The notes: generated from the sequence alone by a model not told the origin. Positions 25,805-35,946 are shown, counted from the stretch's first letter. The stretch is 64,000 nt of DNA from Clostridiales bacterium (GCA_029007845.1 JAQXIP010000104.1:1-64000); one strand, 5' to 3'. Numbers and translations are program-made.

Positions 25805-26761
25805 ATGGGACAGGAACAGATCTTGTATGTTGTGATTCCTTGTTATAATGAGGAAGAAGTTCTAAAGAAAACTTCCAAACGTCTGGAAGAAAAACTAACC
25901 AGTCTGATTCAAAACCACCGAATCGGAAAAGAAAGCCGGGTATTTTTTGTAGATGATGGATCAAAGGATGATACATGGCAGATGATAAAAAAACTACACC
26001 AGGATAGTCCTTTGTTTAGCGGGATTTGCCTGACAAGAAACCGGGGACATCAAAATGCCCTGCTCGCAGGTCTTCTTACGGCAAAAGATAAGGCAGATAT
26101 TATGATTTCCATGGACGCAGACCTGCAGGATGATGTGGATGCCATAGATGCTATGCTGGATGCCTATGAAACGGGATGTGATATCGTATATGGTGTCCGT
26201 AATAACCGGGATAGTGATTCCTTTTTTAAGAGAAATACAGCGCAGCTTTTTTACCGCCTGACGAATCTTCTTGGCGGGGAGCTTGTTTATAATCATGCAG
26301 ACTTCCGCCTGATGAGCAGGCGGGCAGTAAAAGCGCTGGAAGAATACCGGGAAGTGAATCTCTTTCTTCGTGGAATTGTTCCTATGATCGGATATAAAAC
26401 GACGGTTGTAGAATACTCCCGTTCTCCCCGTGCGGCAGGAAAAAGCAAGTATCCCCTTAAAAAAATGGTCTCGTTTGCCATGGAAGGCATTACTTCTTTA
26501 AGTATAAAGCCAATGCAGGTGCTTACGTGGCTTGGGGTAGCCGTGTTTACCTTAAGCCTGTTTATGCTTGTGTATATTTTTGCAAGGCATTTGACGGGGC
26601 ATACCGTAGTCGGCTGGTCCAGCGTTGCGGTATCGGTATGGGCCATCGGAGGATTGCAGCTTCTTGGACTGGGACTGATTGGGGAATATATTGGAAAAAT
26701 CTATTTGGAAGTAAAGGCACGTCCTCGTTATCTCATCGAAGAAAATTTAGAAGAGGAATAG
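25805..26761 (+). CDS. Family 2 glycosyltransferase (GtrB/dolichol-phosphate-mannose-synthase-like)
   Basis: This is a membrane-associated GT2 enzyme likely to load a sugar onto undecaprenyl phosphate. ATG 25805 (MGQEQILYVVIPCYNEEE) is preferred over 25688 because the fold starts there and a GGTTGGAAG site precedes it, giving 318 aa. The GT-A fold has FVDDGSKDDTW, a DADLQDD metal site and the HADFRLMSRRAV segment. Two membrane helices (about 235-290) close the protein, as in GtrB/DPMS-like enzymes. Downstream lie a sugar-phosphate transferase and an LCP ligase, a set fitting wall glycopolymer decoration. Confidence 0.92.
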   Translation: MGQEQILYVVIPCYNEEEVLKKTSKRLEEKLTSLIQNHRIGKESRVFFVDDGSKDDTWQMIKKLHQDSPLFSGICLTRNRGHQNALLAGLLTAKDKADIMISMDADLQDDVDAIDAMLDAYETGCDIVYGVRNNRDSDSFFKRNTAQLFYRLTNLLGGELVYNHADFRLMSRRAVKALEEYREVNLFLRGIVPMIGYKTTVVEYSRSPRAAGKSKYPLKKMVSFAMEGITSLSIKPMQVLTWLGVAVFTLSLFMLVYIFARHLTGHTVVGWSSVAVSVWAIGGLQLLGLGLIGEYIGKIYLEVKARPRYLIEENLEEE

Positions 26762-26790
26762 TTGTAGGAACAAAAAGAATCGTGTATAAT
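26762..26790 (+). promoter_or_regulatory. Promoter of the sugar transferase gene
   Basis: TTGTAG and TATAAT are 17 bases apart, starting right after the GT2 stop codon and 38 bases before the next ATG. Confidence 0.55.
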
Positions 26791-26827
26791 GGTGGGAATG
26801 TAAAAGACAAGGTAACAGGAGGAACAC

Positions 26828-28252
26828 ATGATTAAAGATAACCAGAAATTATTAAACCGGTTTCATGTATTAATTGATGCCGTTTTGATTGCAATTTCTT
26901 TTTTATTGACTTATTATATCCGTTTTGAGAGTATTCTGGCATACCGGATCTACTGGCTTCATCCAAGTAATTACTGGGATGATATTGCTACCTTCTCCCG
27001 GATGCTTTTCTTTGTCATTCCGGGGTATCTGATCAGCTATGCGTTCTGTAACATGTATGGCTCAAAACGCTCAAAGAGCAAACGCCTGGAATTATGGAAT
27101 ATCGTTAAGGCAAATGTAATCGGACTTGCTTATTTTACCATTGTACTTGTTATTCTGAAAAAAAGTATGGAGTACATGCGGGCATTCTTCTTAATCTTTT
27201 TTATTGTGAATACCCTGTTGGATTATGTTTTCCGCCTCGTTGTAAAAGCAATATTAAAGAGTATGCGTAAGCGGGGATATAATCTAAAACATGTGATTTT
27301 AGTCGGATATTCCAGAACAACAGAGAAATATATTAACCGGATTCTTGCTAATCCGGAATGGGGTTATCATATTCATGGAATTCTGGATGATAACCACAAA
27401 AAAGGATTTGCCTATAAAGGCATCAAGGTAATGGATACGATAAACGAGCTTCCATCGTATCTTGAGACGAATGAGTTTGATGAGATTGCCATTACCTTAA
27501 GCATTGATGAGTATGGAAAATTAGAACGCATTGTAAACGAATGTGAAAAGTCCGGCGTGCATACCCAGTTTATTCCAGACTACAATAATATTATTCCAAC
27601 CCGTCCTTATACAGAAGACTATAATGGACTGCCGGTCATTAATATCCGGCGTGTACCGCTGTCAAACGGATGGAATGCCTTTATTAAGCGGATGATGGAT
27701 ATTGCCGGCTCCCTTGTGTGCATCGTTTTATTCTCCATTCCAATGCTTGTTACTGCTATTATTATAAAAGCAACCTCGAAAGGACCGCTTATTTTTAAGC
27801 AGACAAGGGTGGGTCTTCACAACCGGGAATTCTCCATGTATAAGTTCCGTTCCATGGAAGTACAGAACGAGGCAAAAGAGAAAAAGGCATGGACAACCAA
27901 AAATGATCCACGGGTCACACCGATTGGCCGGTTTATCCGCAAGACAAGCATTGACGAGCTTCCACAGCTTTTTAATGTGTTAAAAGGAGATATGAGTCTG
28001 GTGGGGCCAAGACCGGAACGGCCGTTTTTTGTGGAGAAATTCAAAGAGGAGATTCCCCGTTATATGATTAAACACCAGGTGCGTCCTGGAATTACCGGAT
28101 GGGCGCAGGTGAATGGATACCGGGGGGATACTTCGATCCGTCTCCGGATTGAGCATGATTTGTTCTATATTGAAAACTGGACCATAGGATTTGATATTAA
28201 AATATTGTTTTTGACGATATTTAAAGGATTTGTGAATAAAAATGCATATTAA
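26828..28252 (+). CDS. Polyprenyl glycosylphosphotransferase (initiating sugar-phosphate transferase)
   Basis: This membrane enzyme of 474 aa starts glycan assembly by moving a sugar 1-phosphate from a nucleotide sugar to undecaprenyl phosphate (WbaP/CpsE type). It has four N-terminal hydrophobic helices, a CoA-binding-like Rossmann middle (about 155-275, [14 protein letters not shown]) and then the C-terminal bacterial sugar transferase domain. That domain is marked by [58 protein letters not shown] and [18 protein letters not shown] lies before the ATG. Hexose specificity cannot be told from sequence. Confidence 0.94.
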   Translation: MIKDNQKLLNRFHVLIDAVLIAISFLLTYYIRFESILAYRIYWLHPSNYWDDIATFSRMLFFVIPGYLISYAFCNMYGSKRSKSKRLELWNIVKANVIGLAYFTIVLVILKKSMEYMRAFFLIFFIVNTLLDYVFRLVVKAILKSMRKRGYNLKHVILVGYSRTTEKYINRILANPEWGYHIHGILDDNHKKGFAYKGIKVMDTINELPSYLETNEFDEIAITLSIDEYGKLERIVNECEKSGVHTQFIPDYNNIIPTRPYTEDYNGLPVINIRRVPLSNGWNAFIKRMMDIAGSLVCIVLFSIPMLVTAIIIKATSKGPLIFKQTRVGLHNREFSMYKFRSMEVQNEAKEKKAWTTKNDPRVTPIGRFIRKTSIDELPQLFNVLKGDMSLVGPRPERPFFVEKFKEEIPRYMIKHQVRPGITGWAQVNGYRGDTSIRLRIEHDLFYIENWTIGFDIKILFLTIFKGFVNKNAY

Positions 28253-28306
28253 GCTAAGCATTTAACGCTGGAAGGACTATGACAGAACTAGACAGGAGGC
28301 AGAGAG

Positions 28307-29332
28307 ATGTCGACAAAGAAGAAAAAGCTTAAGAAGAAGCGCCGTCGTCTGCGGATTCTTTTTGCACTGGAGCTTTTGTTAATTGCAATATTAGCGGTTG
28401 GAGCAGTTGCAATCTATCAGATTAGCAGGATACAGACCTGTACCGTTGACCTGGAGGGTATCCGGGCAAATGATGTAAATGATCCGAATATAAAGGATTA
28501 TGAAACCTTTGTAGTGTTCGGCGTGGACTCCCGTGCCAATGAGCTTCAAAAAAATACCCGGAGTGATTCGATCATTCTGGTTAGCATTCATAAGAAGACA
28601 AAAGAGGCGAAGATTTTATCTGTTTACCGTGATACGTATGTGAATGTAGAAGATCATGGTTATACAAAAATGACACATGCTTATGCCTATGGAGGTCCAC
28701 AGCTGGCAATCAGTACACTCAATACCAATTTTGACCTGAATATCCAGAATTTCGTCACCGTGAATTTCAGTGCGGTAACGAATCTGGTAGATAAAGTGGG
28801 CGGTGTAGAGATCGATATAAAAGAAGAGGAATTGAACTATGTAAACAGTTATGCAAAGGATGTTGCCAAAATTAATGGAACAAAGTACCATAAGTTAACG
28901 AAAGCCGGCGTGCAGACACTGGACGGAACCCAGGCAACGGGTTACTGCCGGGTGCGGTATACAGCAGGCGGGGATTTTACCCGGGCTGAGCGTCAGAGAA
29001 CGGTGCTTACAGGGGTATTCGGGAAAATGAAGCAATCATCCCCGGTTGTGTGGTATCAGGTGGCAGATGAGATGATGCCGCAGATTTATACCAGTTATTC
29101 TTCTAAGGAGATTATCCGGATGGGAACCTGGTTTCCGTCTCTGGATATTAAAGACAGCCAGGGATTTCCATTTGAGAAGGAAACACCTACGATTAACCGG
29201 ATGTCGGTTGTTACCCCGGAGGATCTCTCTTCGAATGTAACAAAGATGCATGAATACCTATATGGAACGAAGGATTATGTCCCGACCGACACTGTTAAGG
29301 CTTACAGCAATGAGATTGCCGCACGCCATTAG
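28307..29332 (+). CDS. LytR-CpsA-Psr (LCP) family glycopolymer ligase
   Basis: LCP proteins attach undecaprenyl-linked glycopolymers to peptidoglycan outside the cell. The 341 aa include a very basic cytoplasmic tail (KKKKLKKKRRRLR), one membrane helix (about 16-39) and the extracytoplasmic LCP domain, with FGVDSRANELQKNTRSDSIIL and VYRDTYVNV and an ARG-rich pocket (RVRYTAGGDFTRAERQR). AGGAGGC precedes the ATG. It sits third in the glycopolymer set (GT2, sugar-phosphate transferase, LCP) and is followed by clpX after 21 bases. Confidence 0.95.
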   Translation: MSTKKKKLKKKRRRLRILFALELLLIAILAVGAVAIYQISRIQTCTVDLEGIRANDVNDPNIKDYETFVVFGVDSRANELQKNTRSDSIILVSIHKKTKEAKILSVYRDTYVNVEDHGYTKMTHAYAYGGPQLAISTLNTNFDLNIQNFVTVNFSAVTNLVDKVGGVEIDIKEEELNYVNSYAKDVAKINGTKYHKLTKAGVQTLDGTQATGYCRVRYTAGGDFTRAERQRTVLTGVFGKMKQSSPVVWYQVADEMMPQIYTSYSSKEIIRMGTWFPSLDIKDSQGFPFEKETPTINRMSVVTPEDLSSNVTKMHEYLYGTKDYVPTDTVKAYSNEIAARH

Positions 29333-29353
29333 AAAAGACTGGAGGAGCATTCT

Positions 29354-30748
29354 ATGAGTGATGAAATAAACCGGAACACAAACGAATATGAAGAGATCTG
29401 TTATCTCTGCCGCCGTCCCGAGAGCAAGGCTGGCAAGATGATTCATATACCGAACAATATCTGCATCTGTTCAGATTGTATGCAGAAAACCTTTGACAGT
29501 ATGAACAGTTCAGGATTCTCAAATCCATACATGGATATGATGAATTTCCCACCGAATATGATGGGGGGAATGGAGATCCCGAATAACCAGAAGATAAAGA
29601 AAACGAAGCCGAAGGAAGAAAAGCCGGTGGAAAAACTGGACCGGAAAAATCTTCCGGCACCTCATATCATTAAGGAAACCCTGGATCAGTATGTAATTGG
29701 CCAGGAGCAGGCAAAAAAAGTGATATCGGTTGCCGTATATAACCACTACAAACGAATAGCCTGCATGCAGGATGATCTGGACATGGAGATTGAGAAATCG
29801 AACATGCTGATGCTTGGACCTACCGGATGTGGTAAGACGTATCTCGTTCAGACACTGGCGCGGATTCTTAAGGTACCCCTTGCTATTACCGATGCTACTA
29901 CCCTTACGGAAGCCGGATATATTGGAGATGATGTGGAAAGCGTATTATCCAAATTGCTTGCAGCAGCGGATAACGATGTAGAGCGGGCCGAGCAGGGAAT
30001 CATTTTCATTGATGAGATTGACAAGATTGCCAAGAAGAAGAGTACGACCAACCGTGACGTAAGCGGGGAATCCGTTCAGCAGGGGCTGTTAAAATTATTA
30101 GAAGGCAGTGAAGTGGAAGTGCCGGTAGGGGCTACCAATAAAAATGCCATGGTGCCAATGACTACGATGAACACCCGGAATATCCTGTTTATCTGCTCGG
30201 GTGCATTTCCAACGTTAGGCGAGATTATCAAAAACCGTCTGAATAAACAAAGTTCCATCGGGTTCCGGGCGGATCTGAAGGATAAATACGATAAGGATAA
30301 AAATATACTGTCCAAAGTAACGGTGGAAGATCTGAGGGAATACGGTATGATTCCGGAATTCTTAGGACGTCTTCCAATTGTATTTTCGCTGGAAGAACTG
30401 GACAAAGATATGCTTGTCCGTATATTAAAAGAGCCAAAGTATGCCATATTAAAACAGTACCAGCGTCTGCTTCTGATGGATGAGGTGGATCTGGTCTTTG
30501 AGCCGGAAGCACTGGAGGTTATCGCCGAGAAAGCACTGGAGAAAAAGACCGGAGCCAGGGCACTTCGCGCGATTATTGAAGAGTTTATGCTGGATATCAT
30601 GTATGAGATTCCGAAGGATGACAACATCGGACGGGTAACCATTACAAAGAGTTATCTGGAAAATAAGGGTGCTCCGATTATTGAGATGCGGGGTGTTTGT
30701 GCACTGCCGGAGAGAGATCAGGAAACAATTGAAAAGAAAGAAGGTTAG
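29354..30748 (+). CDS. clpX: ATP-dependent Clp protease ATP-binding subunit ClpX
   Basis: ClpX unfolds tagged proteins and feeds them to ClpP. The 464 aa have an N-terminal zinc domain (C16, C19, C39, C42 in CYLC...CSDC), a long acidic and methionine-rich linker, then the AAA+ core. The core has LGPTGCGKTYLVQTLA (Walker A), FIDEIDKIAKK (Walker B), an EAGYIGDD pore loop and SSIGFRADLK, which holds the IGF loop that docks on ClpP. clpP is not adjacent. The linker (about 45-90) is longer and richer in Pro/Met than usual. GGAGGAG lies before the ATG. Confidence 0.96.
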   Translation: MSDEINRNTNEYEEICYLCRRPESKAGKMIHIPNNICICSDCMQKTFDSMNSSGFSNPYMDMMNFPPNMMGGMEIPNNQKIKKTKPKEEKPVEKLDRKNLPAPHIIKETLDQYVIGQEQAKKVISVAVYNHYKRIACMQDDLDMEIEKSNMLMLGPTGCGKTYLVQTLARILKVPLAITDATTLTEAGYIGDDVESVLSKLLAAADNDVERAEQGIIFIDEIDKIAKKKSTTNRDVSGESVQQGLLKLLEGSEVEVPVGATNKNAMVPMTTMNTRNILFICSGAFPTLGEIIKNRLNKQSSIGFRADLKDKYDKDKNILSKVTVEDLREYGMIPEFLGRLPIVFSLEELDKDMLVRILKEPKYAILKQYQRLLLMDEVDLVFEPEALEVIAEKALEKKTGARALRAIIEEFMLDIMYEIPKDDNIGRVTITKSYLENKGAPIIEMRGVCALPERDQETIEKKEG

Positions 30749-30751
30749 GAC

Positions 30752-31822
30752 ATGAAAACATGGGAAAGCTATATCCGGAAGGTTGATCCATATGTACCGG
30801 GTGAACAGCCAAAAGAGAAAAATGTAATCAAATTAAATACCAATGAAAACCCATATCCACCTGCACCGGGAGTTGTAAAGGCACTCGAAGCGTTTGATAC
30901 GGATTATTTAAGACGCTACCCGGATCCGGCCGTGAGCCGGCTTACAAGCGCACTTGCACAGAATTACGGATTGAAGCAAGAGCAGGTGTTTGTGGGAGTC
31001 GGTTCGGATGATGTGCTTGCCATGAGCTTTCTCACCTTTTTTAACTCAGAGAAACCGATTCTGTTTCCGGACATTACGTATTCCTTTTATGATGTCTGGG
31101 CAAAGCTTTACCGGATACCGTATGAGACCCCTGCGGTAGATGAGTCGTTTCATATCCGGAAAGAGGATTATTATAAGGAAAATGGCGGCGTGGTGATTGC
31201 CAATCCGAATGCACCGACTTCCATCTATGAAAATCTGGATTTTATCCGGGATATCTTAGATCATAACCGGGATGTCATTGTGATCGTAGATGAGGCATAT
31301 ATTGATTTTGGCGGTGAATCTGCCATTTCCCTTCTGCCGGAGTATGAGAATCTGTTAGTCGTGCAGACGTTCTCAAAATCCCGTTCCATGGCAGGAATGC
31401 GGATTGGATATGCTATGGGAAATGAAAAACTGATCAAGGCACTTTCTGATGTAAAATATTCCTTTAACTCCTATACGATGAATCAGACTTCCATCTCTCT
31501 TGGTGTGGAAGCGGTAAAAGATGTGGACTATTTTAACAAGACGAGAAACCAGATTATAAGCACCCGGGAAAAAAGCAAGGAACGTTTGAAAGAATTTGGT
31601 TTTTCATTCCCAGATTCTAAGTCCAACTTTATTTTTGCTACTCATGAAATGATTGATGCCGGGGAATTATTTGAGGCATTAAAGAAGGAACATATTTTTG
31701 TACGTCATTTTACGGGAGAACGGATTAAAGATTACTTAAGGATCACCATTGGCACGGAGGAAGAAATGGATGCATTTTTTTCCTTTGTCGAAGGTTATTT
31801 GAAGGAAAAAGGAGGAAAATAA
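30752..31822 (+). CDS. hisC: Histidinol-phosphate aminotransferase
   Basis: This PLP aminotransferase of fold type I converts imidazole-acetol phosphate to histidinol phosphate. The 356 aa have the HisC start (KLNTNENPYPPAPGV), the R-YPDP turn, the cofactor Asp/Tyr region VDEAYIDFGGES and the Schiff-base lysine in QTFSKSRSMAGMRIG. The C-terminal LRITIGTEEEMD is typical. It begins three bases after the clpX stop, so translation is probably coupled. The rest of the his operon is not in the window. Confidence 0.95.
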   Translation: MKTWESYIRKVDPYVPGEQPKEKNVIKLNTNENPYPPAPGVVKALEAFDTDYLRRYPDPAVSRLTSALAQNYGLKQEQVFVGVGSDDVLAMSFLTFFNSEKPILFPDITYSFYDVWAKLYRIPYETPAVDESFHIRKEDYYKENGGVVIANPNAPTSIYENLDFIRDILDHNRDVIVIVDEAYIDFGGESAISLLPEYENLLVVQTFSKSRSMAGMRIGYAMGNEKLIKALSDVKYSFNSYTMNQTSISLGVEAVKDVDYFNKTRNQIISTREKSKERLKEFGFSFPDSKSNFIFATHEMIDAGELFEALKKEHIFVRHFTGERIKDYLRITIGTEEEMDAFFSFVEGYLKEKGGK

Positions 31823-31826
31823 ACCG

Positions 31827-32876
31827 TTGCTTCTTGAGAAGTTTTTAGAACAGGGTTGTCTAAAGGAAGAGGAATTCAAAGAACTTTTGGATCAGTTTGA
31901 CCAGGGAAGCCTTACCAGGGAAGCACTTTTGACCCTTACGAAAAAAGCGGTAGCTTTAAGAGAATGCTATTATGGGAAAAAGGTATATACCCGCGGCTTG
32001 ATTGAATTTACGAATTATTGTAAGAATAACTGCTACTACTGTGGTATTCAGGCGAAAAACTCCAATGTAACAAGGTACCGCCTTTCTATGGAAGAGATTC
32101 TGTCCTGTTGTGAGAGTGGATATGATCTGGGGTTCCGTACGTTTGTGCTTCAGGGAGGAGAAGATCCGTATTATACAAAGGAACGCATGACAGAGATTAT
32201 AAAGGAGATCCGGTGCCGTTATCCGGATTGTGCAATTACCCTTTCGGTAGGGGAGAAAGACCATGACACATATGCGGCATGGAAGGAAGCGGGGGCAGAC
32301 CGGTATCTTCTCCGCCATGAAACGGCAGATGAAGCGCATTACCGGAAGCTTCATCCGGAAGGGATGACATTTGAACACCGGAAGGCCTGTCTATATGATT
32401 TAAAAAGCCTGGGATACCAGGTGGGAGCAGGGTTCATGGTTGGTTCCCCTTATCAGACGAACAAAAGTCTTGCGAAAGATCTTTTGTTCTTAAAAGAACT
32501 GAAACCGGATATGGTTGGAATTGGACCATTTATTTCCCATCATGATACCTGCTTTAAAGACATGCCAAACGGTACGGCTGAAAAAACAGTTTTTCTGCTT
32601 TCTGTGATAAGGGTGCTGCTTCCGAATGTGCTGCTTCCGGCAACAACTGCTCTTGGAACGGTTGATCCGCAAGGCAGGGAAAAAGGAATAAAGGCAGGAG
32701 CGAATGTGGTCATGCCGAACCTCTCACCGGTGGCAGTCCGCAAACAATATGAATTATATGATTCGAAAATCTGTACCGGGGAAGAGGCAGCAGAGTGCAG
32801 AGGCTGTCTGGAACGTAGAATTGCGTCTACCGGCTATGAGATGGTATCCATGAGGGGCGATGTTGCAAAGCGGTAA
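31827..32876 (+). CDS. hydE: [FeFe]-hydrogenase H-cluster radical SAM maturase HydE
   Basis: HydE is a radical SAM enzyme needed to build the H-cluster of [FeFe]-hydrogenase. The 349 aa start at TTG 31827, with GGAGG 11-12 bases upstream and four bases after the hisC stop. The cluster-binding motif is CKNNCYYCG (about 65-73). The HydE pattern continues with TRYRLSMEEIL, FRTFVLQGGEDPYY and a GFMVGSPYQT segment. Three cysteines near the end (CTGEEAAECRGC) may hold an accessory cluster. HydF and HydG are not in the window. Confidence 0.92.
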   Translation: MLLEKFLEQGCLKEEEFKELLDQFDQGSLTREALLTLTKKAVALRECYYGKKVYTRGLIEFTNYCKNNCYYCGIQAKNSNVTRYRLSMEEILSCCESGYDLGFRTFVLQGGEDPYYTKERMTEIIKEIRCRYPDCAITLSVGEKDHDTYAAWKEAGADRYLLRHETADEAHYRKLHPEGMTFEHRKACLYDLKSLGYQVGAGFMVGSPYQTNKSLAKDLLFLKELKPDMVGIGPFISHHDTCFKDMPNGTAEKTVFLLSVIRVLLPNVLLPATTALGTVDPQGREKGIKAGANVVMPNLSPVAVRKQYELYDSKICTGEEAAECRGCLERRIASTGYEMVSMRGDVAKR

Positions 32877-32894
32877 AGAAAGGAAGGAAAAAAC

Positions 32895-33755
32895 GTGAAG
32901 TTTGTGATTGATTTATTAAAGGGAATGGTAATTGGACTTGCCAATATTATTCCCGGAGTCAGCGGTGGAACAATGATGGTATCCATGGGAATCTATGATA
33001 ACATCATATCGTCTATCACCCATATTTTTAAAGAATTTAAAAAGAGTGTTCTTACACTGCTTCCGTATTTCATCGGAATGGGAGCCGGCATCGTAGGGCT
33101 TTCTTTTCTGATCACCTATTTGTTTGAACATTTTCCACTTCCGACAGCCCTTCTGTTTATTGGGCTGATTATTGGAGGAATTCCATTGATCTATGGTAAA
33201 ATGAAACACGGGATGAAGAAGTTTTCCTTTGTTCATGTAGTTCTGTTTGTCTTGTTATTCGTTATGGTGATTCTTTTACAGGTATTTGGAAGCCGGAGTT
33301 CAGGAAATGTGGTACTAGAGCCCGGGATTGTTACAATGCTCCTTCTGCTTATCATTGGGGTCATAGCTTCTGCAACAATGGTCATTCCGGGAGTAAGTGG
33401 TTCTATGGTACTGATGCTTCTTGGATTCTATAATCCAATTCTGGAAGAAGTAACAGCGTTTATTACCGCTTTGGTGCATCTGGATTTCGAACGGCTGCTG
33501 AGGGGAATTGCGCTTCTGCTCCCTTTTGGAATCGGGGTGCTTCTTGGAATCTTTTTTGTGGCAAAGCTGATCGAATGGCTGCTGTCAAAGTACGAGTCCT
33601 ATACTTATAGCGGGATTCTTGGGCTGGTTGTCGCTTCTCCGGTGGTCATCTTTTTACAGATCGGCGCAGGCAATGTGACCGTCCTTTCTTTTTTTGCTGG
33701 AGTTGCTGCTCTGGCGGCGGGATGTGTGGCTGCCTATTTTCTTGGAAGGGAATGA
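32895..33755 (+). CDS. popT: DUF368 membrane protein (PopT-like undecaprenyl-phosphate translocase)
   Basis: This is a polytopic membrane protein of 286 aa of the DUF368 family. Members named PopT have been reported to return undecaprenyl phosphate to the inner leaflet. Two internally similar halves are visible: GLANIIPGVSGGTMMV near the start and SATMVIPGVSGSMVLMLLG in the middle, a pseudo-symmetric repeat typical of the family, with about eight helices. The start is GTG 32895 behind GGAAGGAAAA. The gene follows hydE by 18 bases and precedes an AI-2E family gene. Function is from family knowledge, not context. Confidence 0.88.
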   Translation: MKFVIDLLKGMVIGLANIIPGVSGGTMMVSMGIYDNIISSITHIFKEFKKSVLTLLPYFIGMGAGIVGLSFLITYLFEHFPLPTALLFIGLIIGGIPLIYGKMKHGMKKFSFVHVVLFVLLFVMVILLQVFGSRSSGNVVLEPGIVTMLLLLIIGVIASATMVIPGVSGSMVLMLLGFYNPILEEVTAFITALVHLDFERLLRGIALLLPFGIGVLLGIFFVAKLIEWLLSKYESYTYSGILGLVVASPVVIFLQIGAGNVTVLSFFAGVAALAAGCVAAYFLGRE

Positions 33756-33799
33756 TGGATGGCTGATGTAGGATAGTGATTAAAAAGGAGGATTCACAA

Positions 33800-34939
33800 A
33801 TGAGACATAAAGATCAATATCCAAAAATACTGGCACATTATCTGGTTGCTATTTTTGTAATTTTGTTTTTTTGTTTTGTTTTTCCAAAGCTAATCCGTTT
33901 TTTTATGCCGATTGTCATTGGATGGTGTATTTCCATTCTGGCCAATCCGATTGTGCAGTTTATGGAGAAGAGGATCCGGATACTGAGAAAACACAGTTCT
34001 GTCCTGATTATGATTCTGGCACTGGCAGCGGTAATTGGCGTATTGTATGGAACGATATCCGTTCTTGTAAAAGAGGGAATACAGTTTATTAACGATCTTC
34101 CGGAACTATATGAAGAAATCAGTGCGGAAATGATGATTCTGGGGGACCGGCTTCAGGGGTTTACCGGTCACCTCCCGTCCGGTATCCAGACTGGTATTCA
34201 GGAAATTACAGCCAATATGGGAAAATACATGTCGGGTCTTCTGCAGGGGTTGGAGCTTCCAAGTGTTTCCCAGGCAGGAAAGATGGTGAAAGGAGTGGCA
34301 GAGACGGCATTTATGGTAATTATTGCCATTCTGTCCGCTTATTTCTTTCTTGCTGAAAGGGAGAGTATGTTAAGGGTTTACCGGAAACTGGTTCCGGAGT
34401 CCTTCCAGAAAAAAATCTCTTTTATATCAAAAAGCCTGAAAAGAGCAGTTGGGGGCTATTTTAAGGCACAGATAAAAATAATGATACTAGTTGCTGTTAT
34501 TTTATTCGTTTTTTTTGAATTCCTGGATGTACACTATTCTTTCCTGCTGGCACTTGCCATTGCGTTTCTTGACCTGCTTCCGTTCTTTGGAACCGGTGCC
34601 ATCTTGTGGCCGTGGATGGCATATGCATTTGTAACAGGGGATTATCGGATGGGAATTGTACTTTTGGCAGCTTATGTGGTATGCCAGATCGTCCGGCAGG
34701 TTGTGCAGCCGAAGATGGTGGGAGACAGCATTGGTGTCAGCCCGTTTATGACACTGATCTTTATGTTTATCGGGTACCGGATCAAAGGAGTGCTTGGATT
34801 AATCATTGGTATTCCCGTCGGAATGGTTCTCATTGGATTTTATAAAAGCGGCGTATTTGATTCTCTTATATCCGGAGGAAAAATCATTGGAGAGGATATA
34901 CAGGAATACTTATCAAGACCGTTTGAGAAAGAATCCTGA
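33800..34939 (+). CDS. AI-2E family transporter (second of two)
   Basis: This is a second AI-2E/PerM family membrane protein, 379 aa from ATG 33800 (AAAGGAGG eight bases upstream; the track start at 33776 is too early). It has two N-terminal helices, an amphipathic middle with acidic coils (DLPELYEEISAEMMILGDRL), then AVGGYFKAQIKIMILVAVILF and FLDLLPFFGTGAILWPWMAY, the counterpart of the IPYCGP stretch in the paralogue at 16341. The two proteins differ strongly, so they are not a recent duplication. Substrate unknown. It is convergent with the VanZ-like gene. Confidence 0.88.
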   Translation: MRHKDQYPKILAHYLVAIFVILFFCFVFPKLIRFFMPIVIGWCISILANPIVQFMEKRIRILRKHSSVLIMILALAAVIGVLYGTISVLVKEGIQFINDLPELYEEISAEMMILGDRLQGFTGHLPSGIQTGIQEITANMGKYMSGLLQGLELPSVSQAGKMVKGVAETAFMVIIAILSAYFFLAERESMLRVYRKLVPESFQKKISFISKSLKRAVGGYFKAQIKIMILVAVILFVFFEFLDVHYSFLLALAIAFLDLLPFFGTGAILWPWMAYAFVTGDYRMGIVLLAAYVVCQIVRQVVQPKMVGDSIGVSPFMTLIFMFIGYRIKGVLGLIIGIPVGMVLIGFYKSGVFDSLISGGKIIGEDIQEYLSRPFEKES

Positions 34940-34978
34940 CACACGTTCGTTCTGCCCGTCATGACCCGGTGGCTTGAG

Positions 34979-35854
34979 TTATAATTTGTAGTATACATTT
35001 GTGTAGAAGGAGTGGGATTTGCGCTCATCCATAAAATTCACACCGGTGTAGTGAAGATAAATGTTATTCCAGAGCTGGTACAGTGCAATGCCTAAGAGGG
35101 CACCTAAAAAGCCAAATATGATATGATCCACCTGAAATGGGTGTTTGAGAAGGATGCGGATCAGTTCTGCAGCAATGGATAGAGCCAAAGCTGACAGAAC
35201 GGAAACCATCCTTCTTTTTTTTCGCATTAGAATTGAAAAAAGGATACCAGCTGGCAAAAAAGCGAACAGATAAATCAATGCATAACAAATAATCGGCTCC
35301 AGTTTTTCCTGGCCGAGAGAAAAGCTGCTGATATGGGAGATCAGATGGTAAAACGGGATATAATTTGGCTGGATATCCACAACCAGACTATATAAGTACA
35401 TTTTCTTGGATAATATGGCAATGGCAAAAAACCAGGCGTAATATACCGTAAAGAAAATGGAAACCTTCCGGAAGAAGGAACGGAATCCTACAAAACGGGG
35501 ACCTGCATCCAGCATGTTCCGGATACAGAGATAAAATGTAGGAACAAGCCAGTTCAATAAAAGAATGAGAAGTACATAATGATGGTAATGTACCAGAGGA
35601 CTGCTTCGGTAAAAATAGAGGAGTATGATTAGCAGTGCACTAATCAGTGTACTGATTCCTACCTGAAGGGTTCCCTGATCGTAGCTGCAGGAAAACTCCA
35701 GTCCGGCGTGGGCAAGAAGAAATGCCCCGGATATGGTTGCCAGGAAGACCGCCAGTGGCAGATCCAGAAAATAAAAAAGCAAAAATTCAATTCCAGTTAA
35801 CAGGATCGTGCAAAGAACGGTAAAAGTATGGATTGGAATCGATGTTCGTTTCAT
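34979..35854 (-). CDS. VanZ-like family membrane protein
   Basis: A 291-aa protein with about eight membrane helices. The C-terminal part fits the VanZ-like domain: NYIPFYHL, then a helix pair, and the DHIIFGFLGALLGIALY end with the conserved Asp and Gly-rich helix. The N-terminal half is a family-poor set of helices. VanZ is linked to low-level teicoplanin resistance, but most homologues have unknown roles. The ATG (35854) has AGGAGG upstream. A hairpin and a - strand promoter lie ahead of it. Confidence 0.78.
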   Translation of the reverse strand: MKRTSIPIHTFTVLCTILLTGIEFLLFYFLDLPLAVFLATISGAFLLAHAGLEFSCSYDQGTLQVGISTLISALLIILLYFYRSSPLVHYHHYVLLILLLNWLVPTFYLCIRNMLDAGPRFVGFRSFFRKVSIFFTVYYAWFFAIAILSKKMYLYSLVVDIQPNYIPFYHLISHISSFSLGQEKLEPIICYALIYLFAFLPAGILFSILMRKKRRMVSVLSALALSIAAELIRILLKHPFQVDHIIFGFLGALLGIALYQLWNNIYLHYTGVNFMDERKSHSFYTNVYYKL

Positions 35855-35873
35855 GAAACAGACCTCCTATTAT

Positions 35874-35897
35874 GGGGGCAGGATTGATCCTGCCCCC
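35874..35897 (-). promoter_or_regulatory. GC-rich leader hairpin of the VanZ-like gene
   Basis: GGGGGCAGGAT and ATCCTGCCCCC are perfect complements around a two-base centre, a very stable hairpin between the promoter and the VanZ-like ribosome site. There is no T-run, so it is not a plain terminator. It could stabilise or gate the mRNA. Confidence 0.5.
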
Positions 35898-35911
35898 GGT
35901 ATCTGCCAATC

Positions 35912-35940
35912 ATTATAGCACAGAAAAGCGTTACTGTACA
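35912..35940 (-). promoter_or_regulatory. Promoter of the VanZ-like gene
   Basis: On the - strand TGTACA and TATAAT are 17 bases apart. The -35 end lies seven bases from palindrome copy 3. Confidence 0.5.
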
Positions 35941-35946
35941 CCAGCA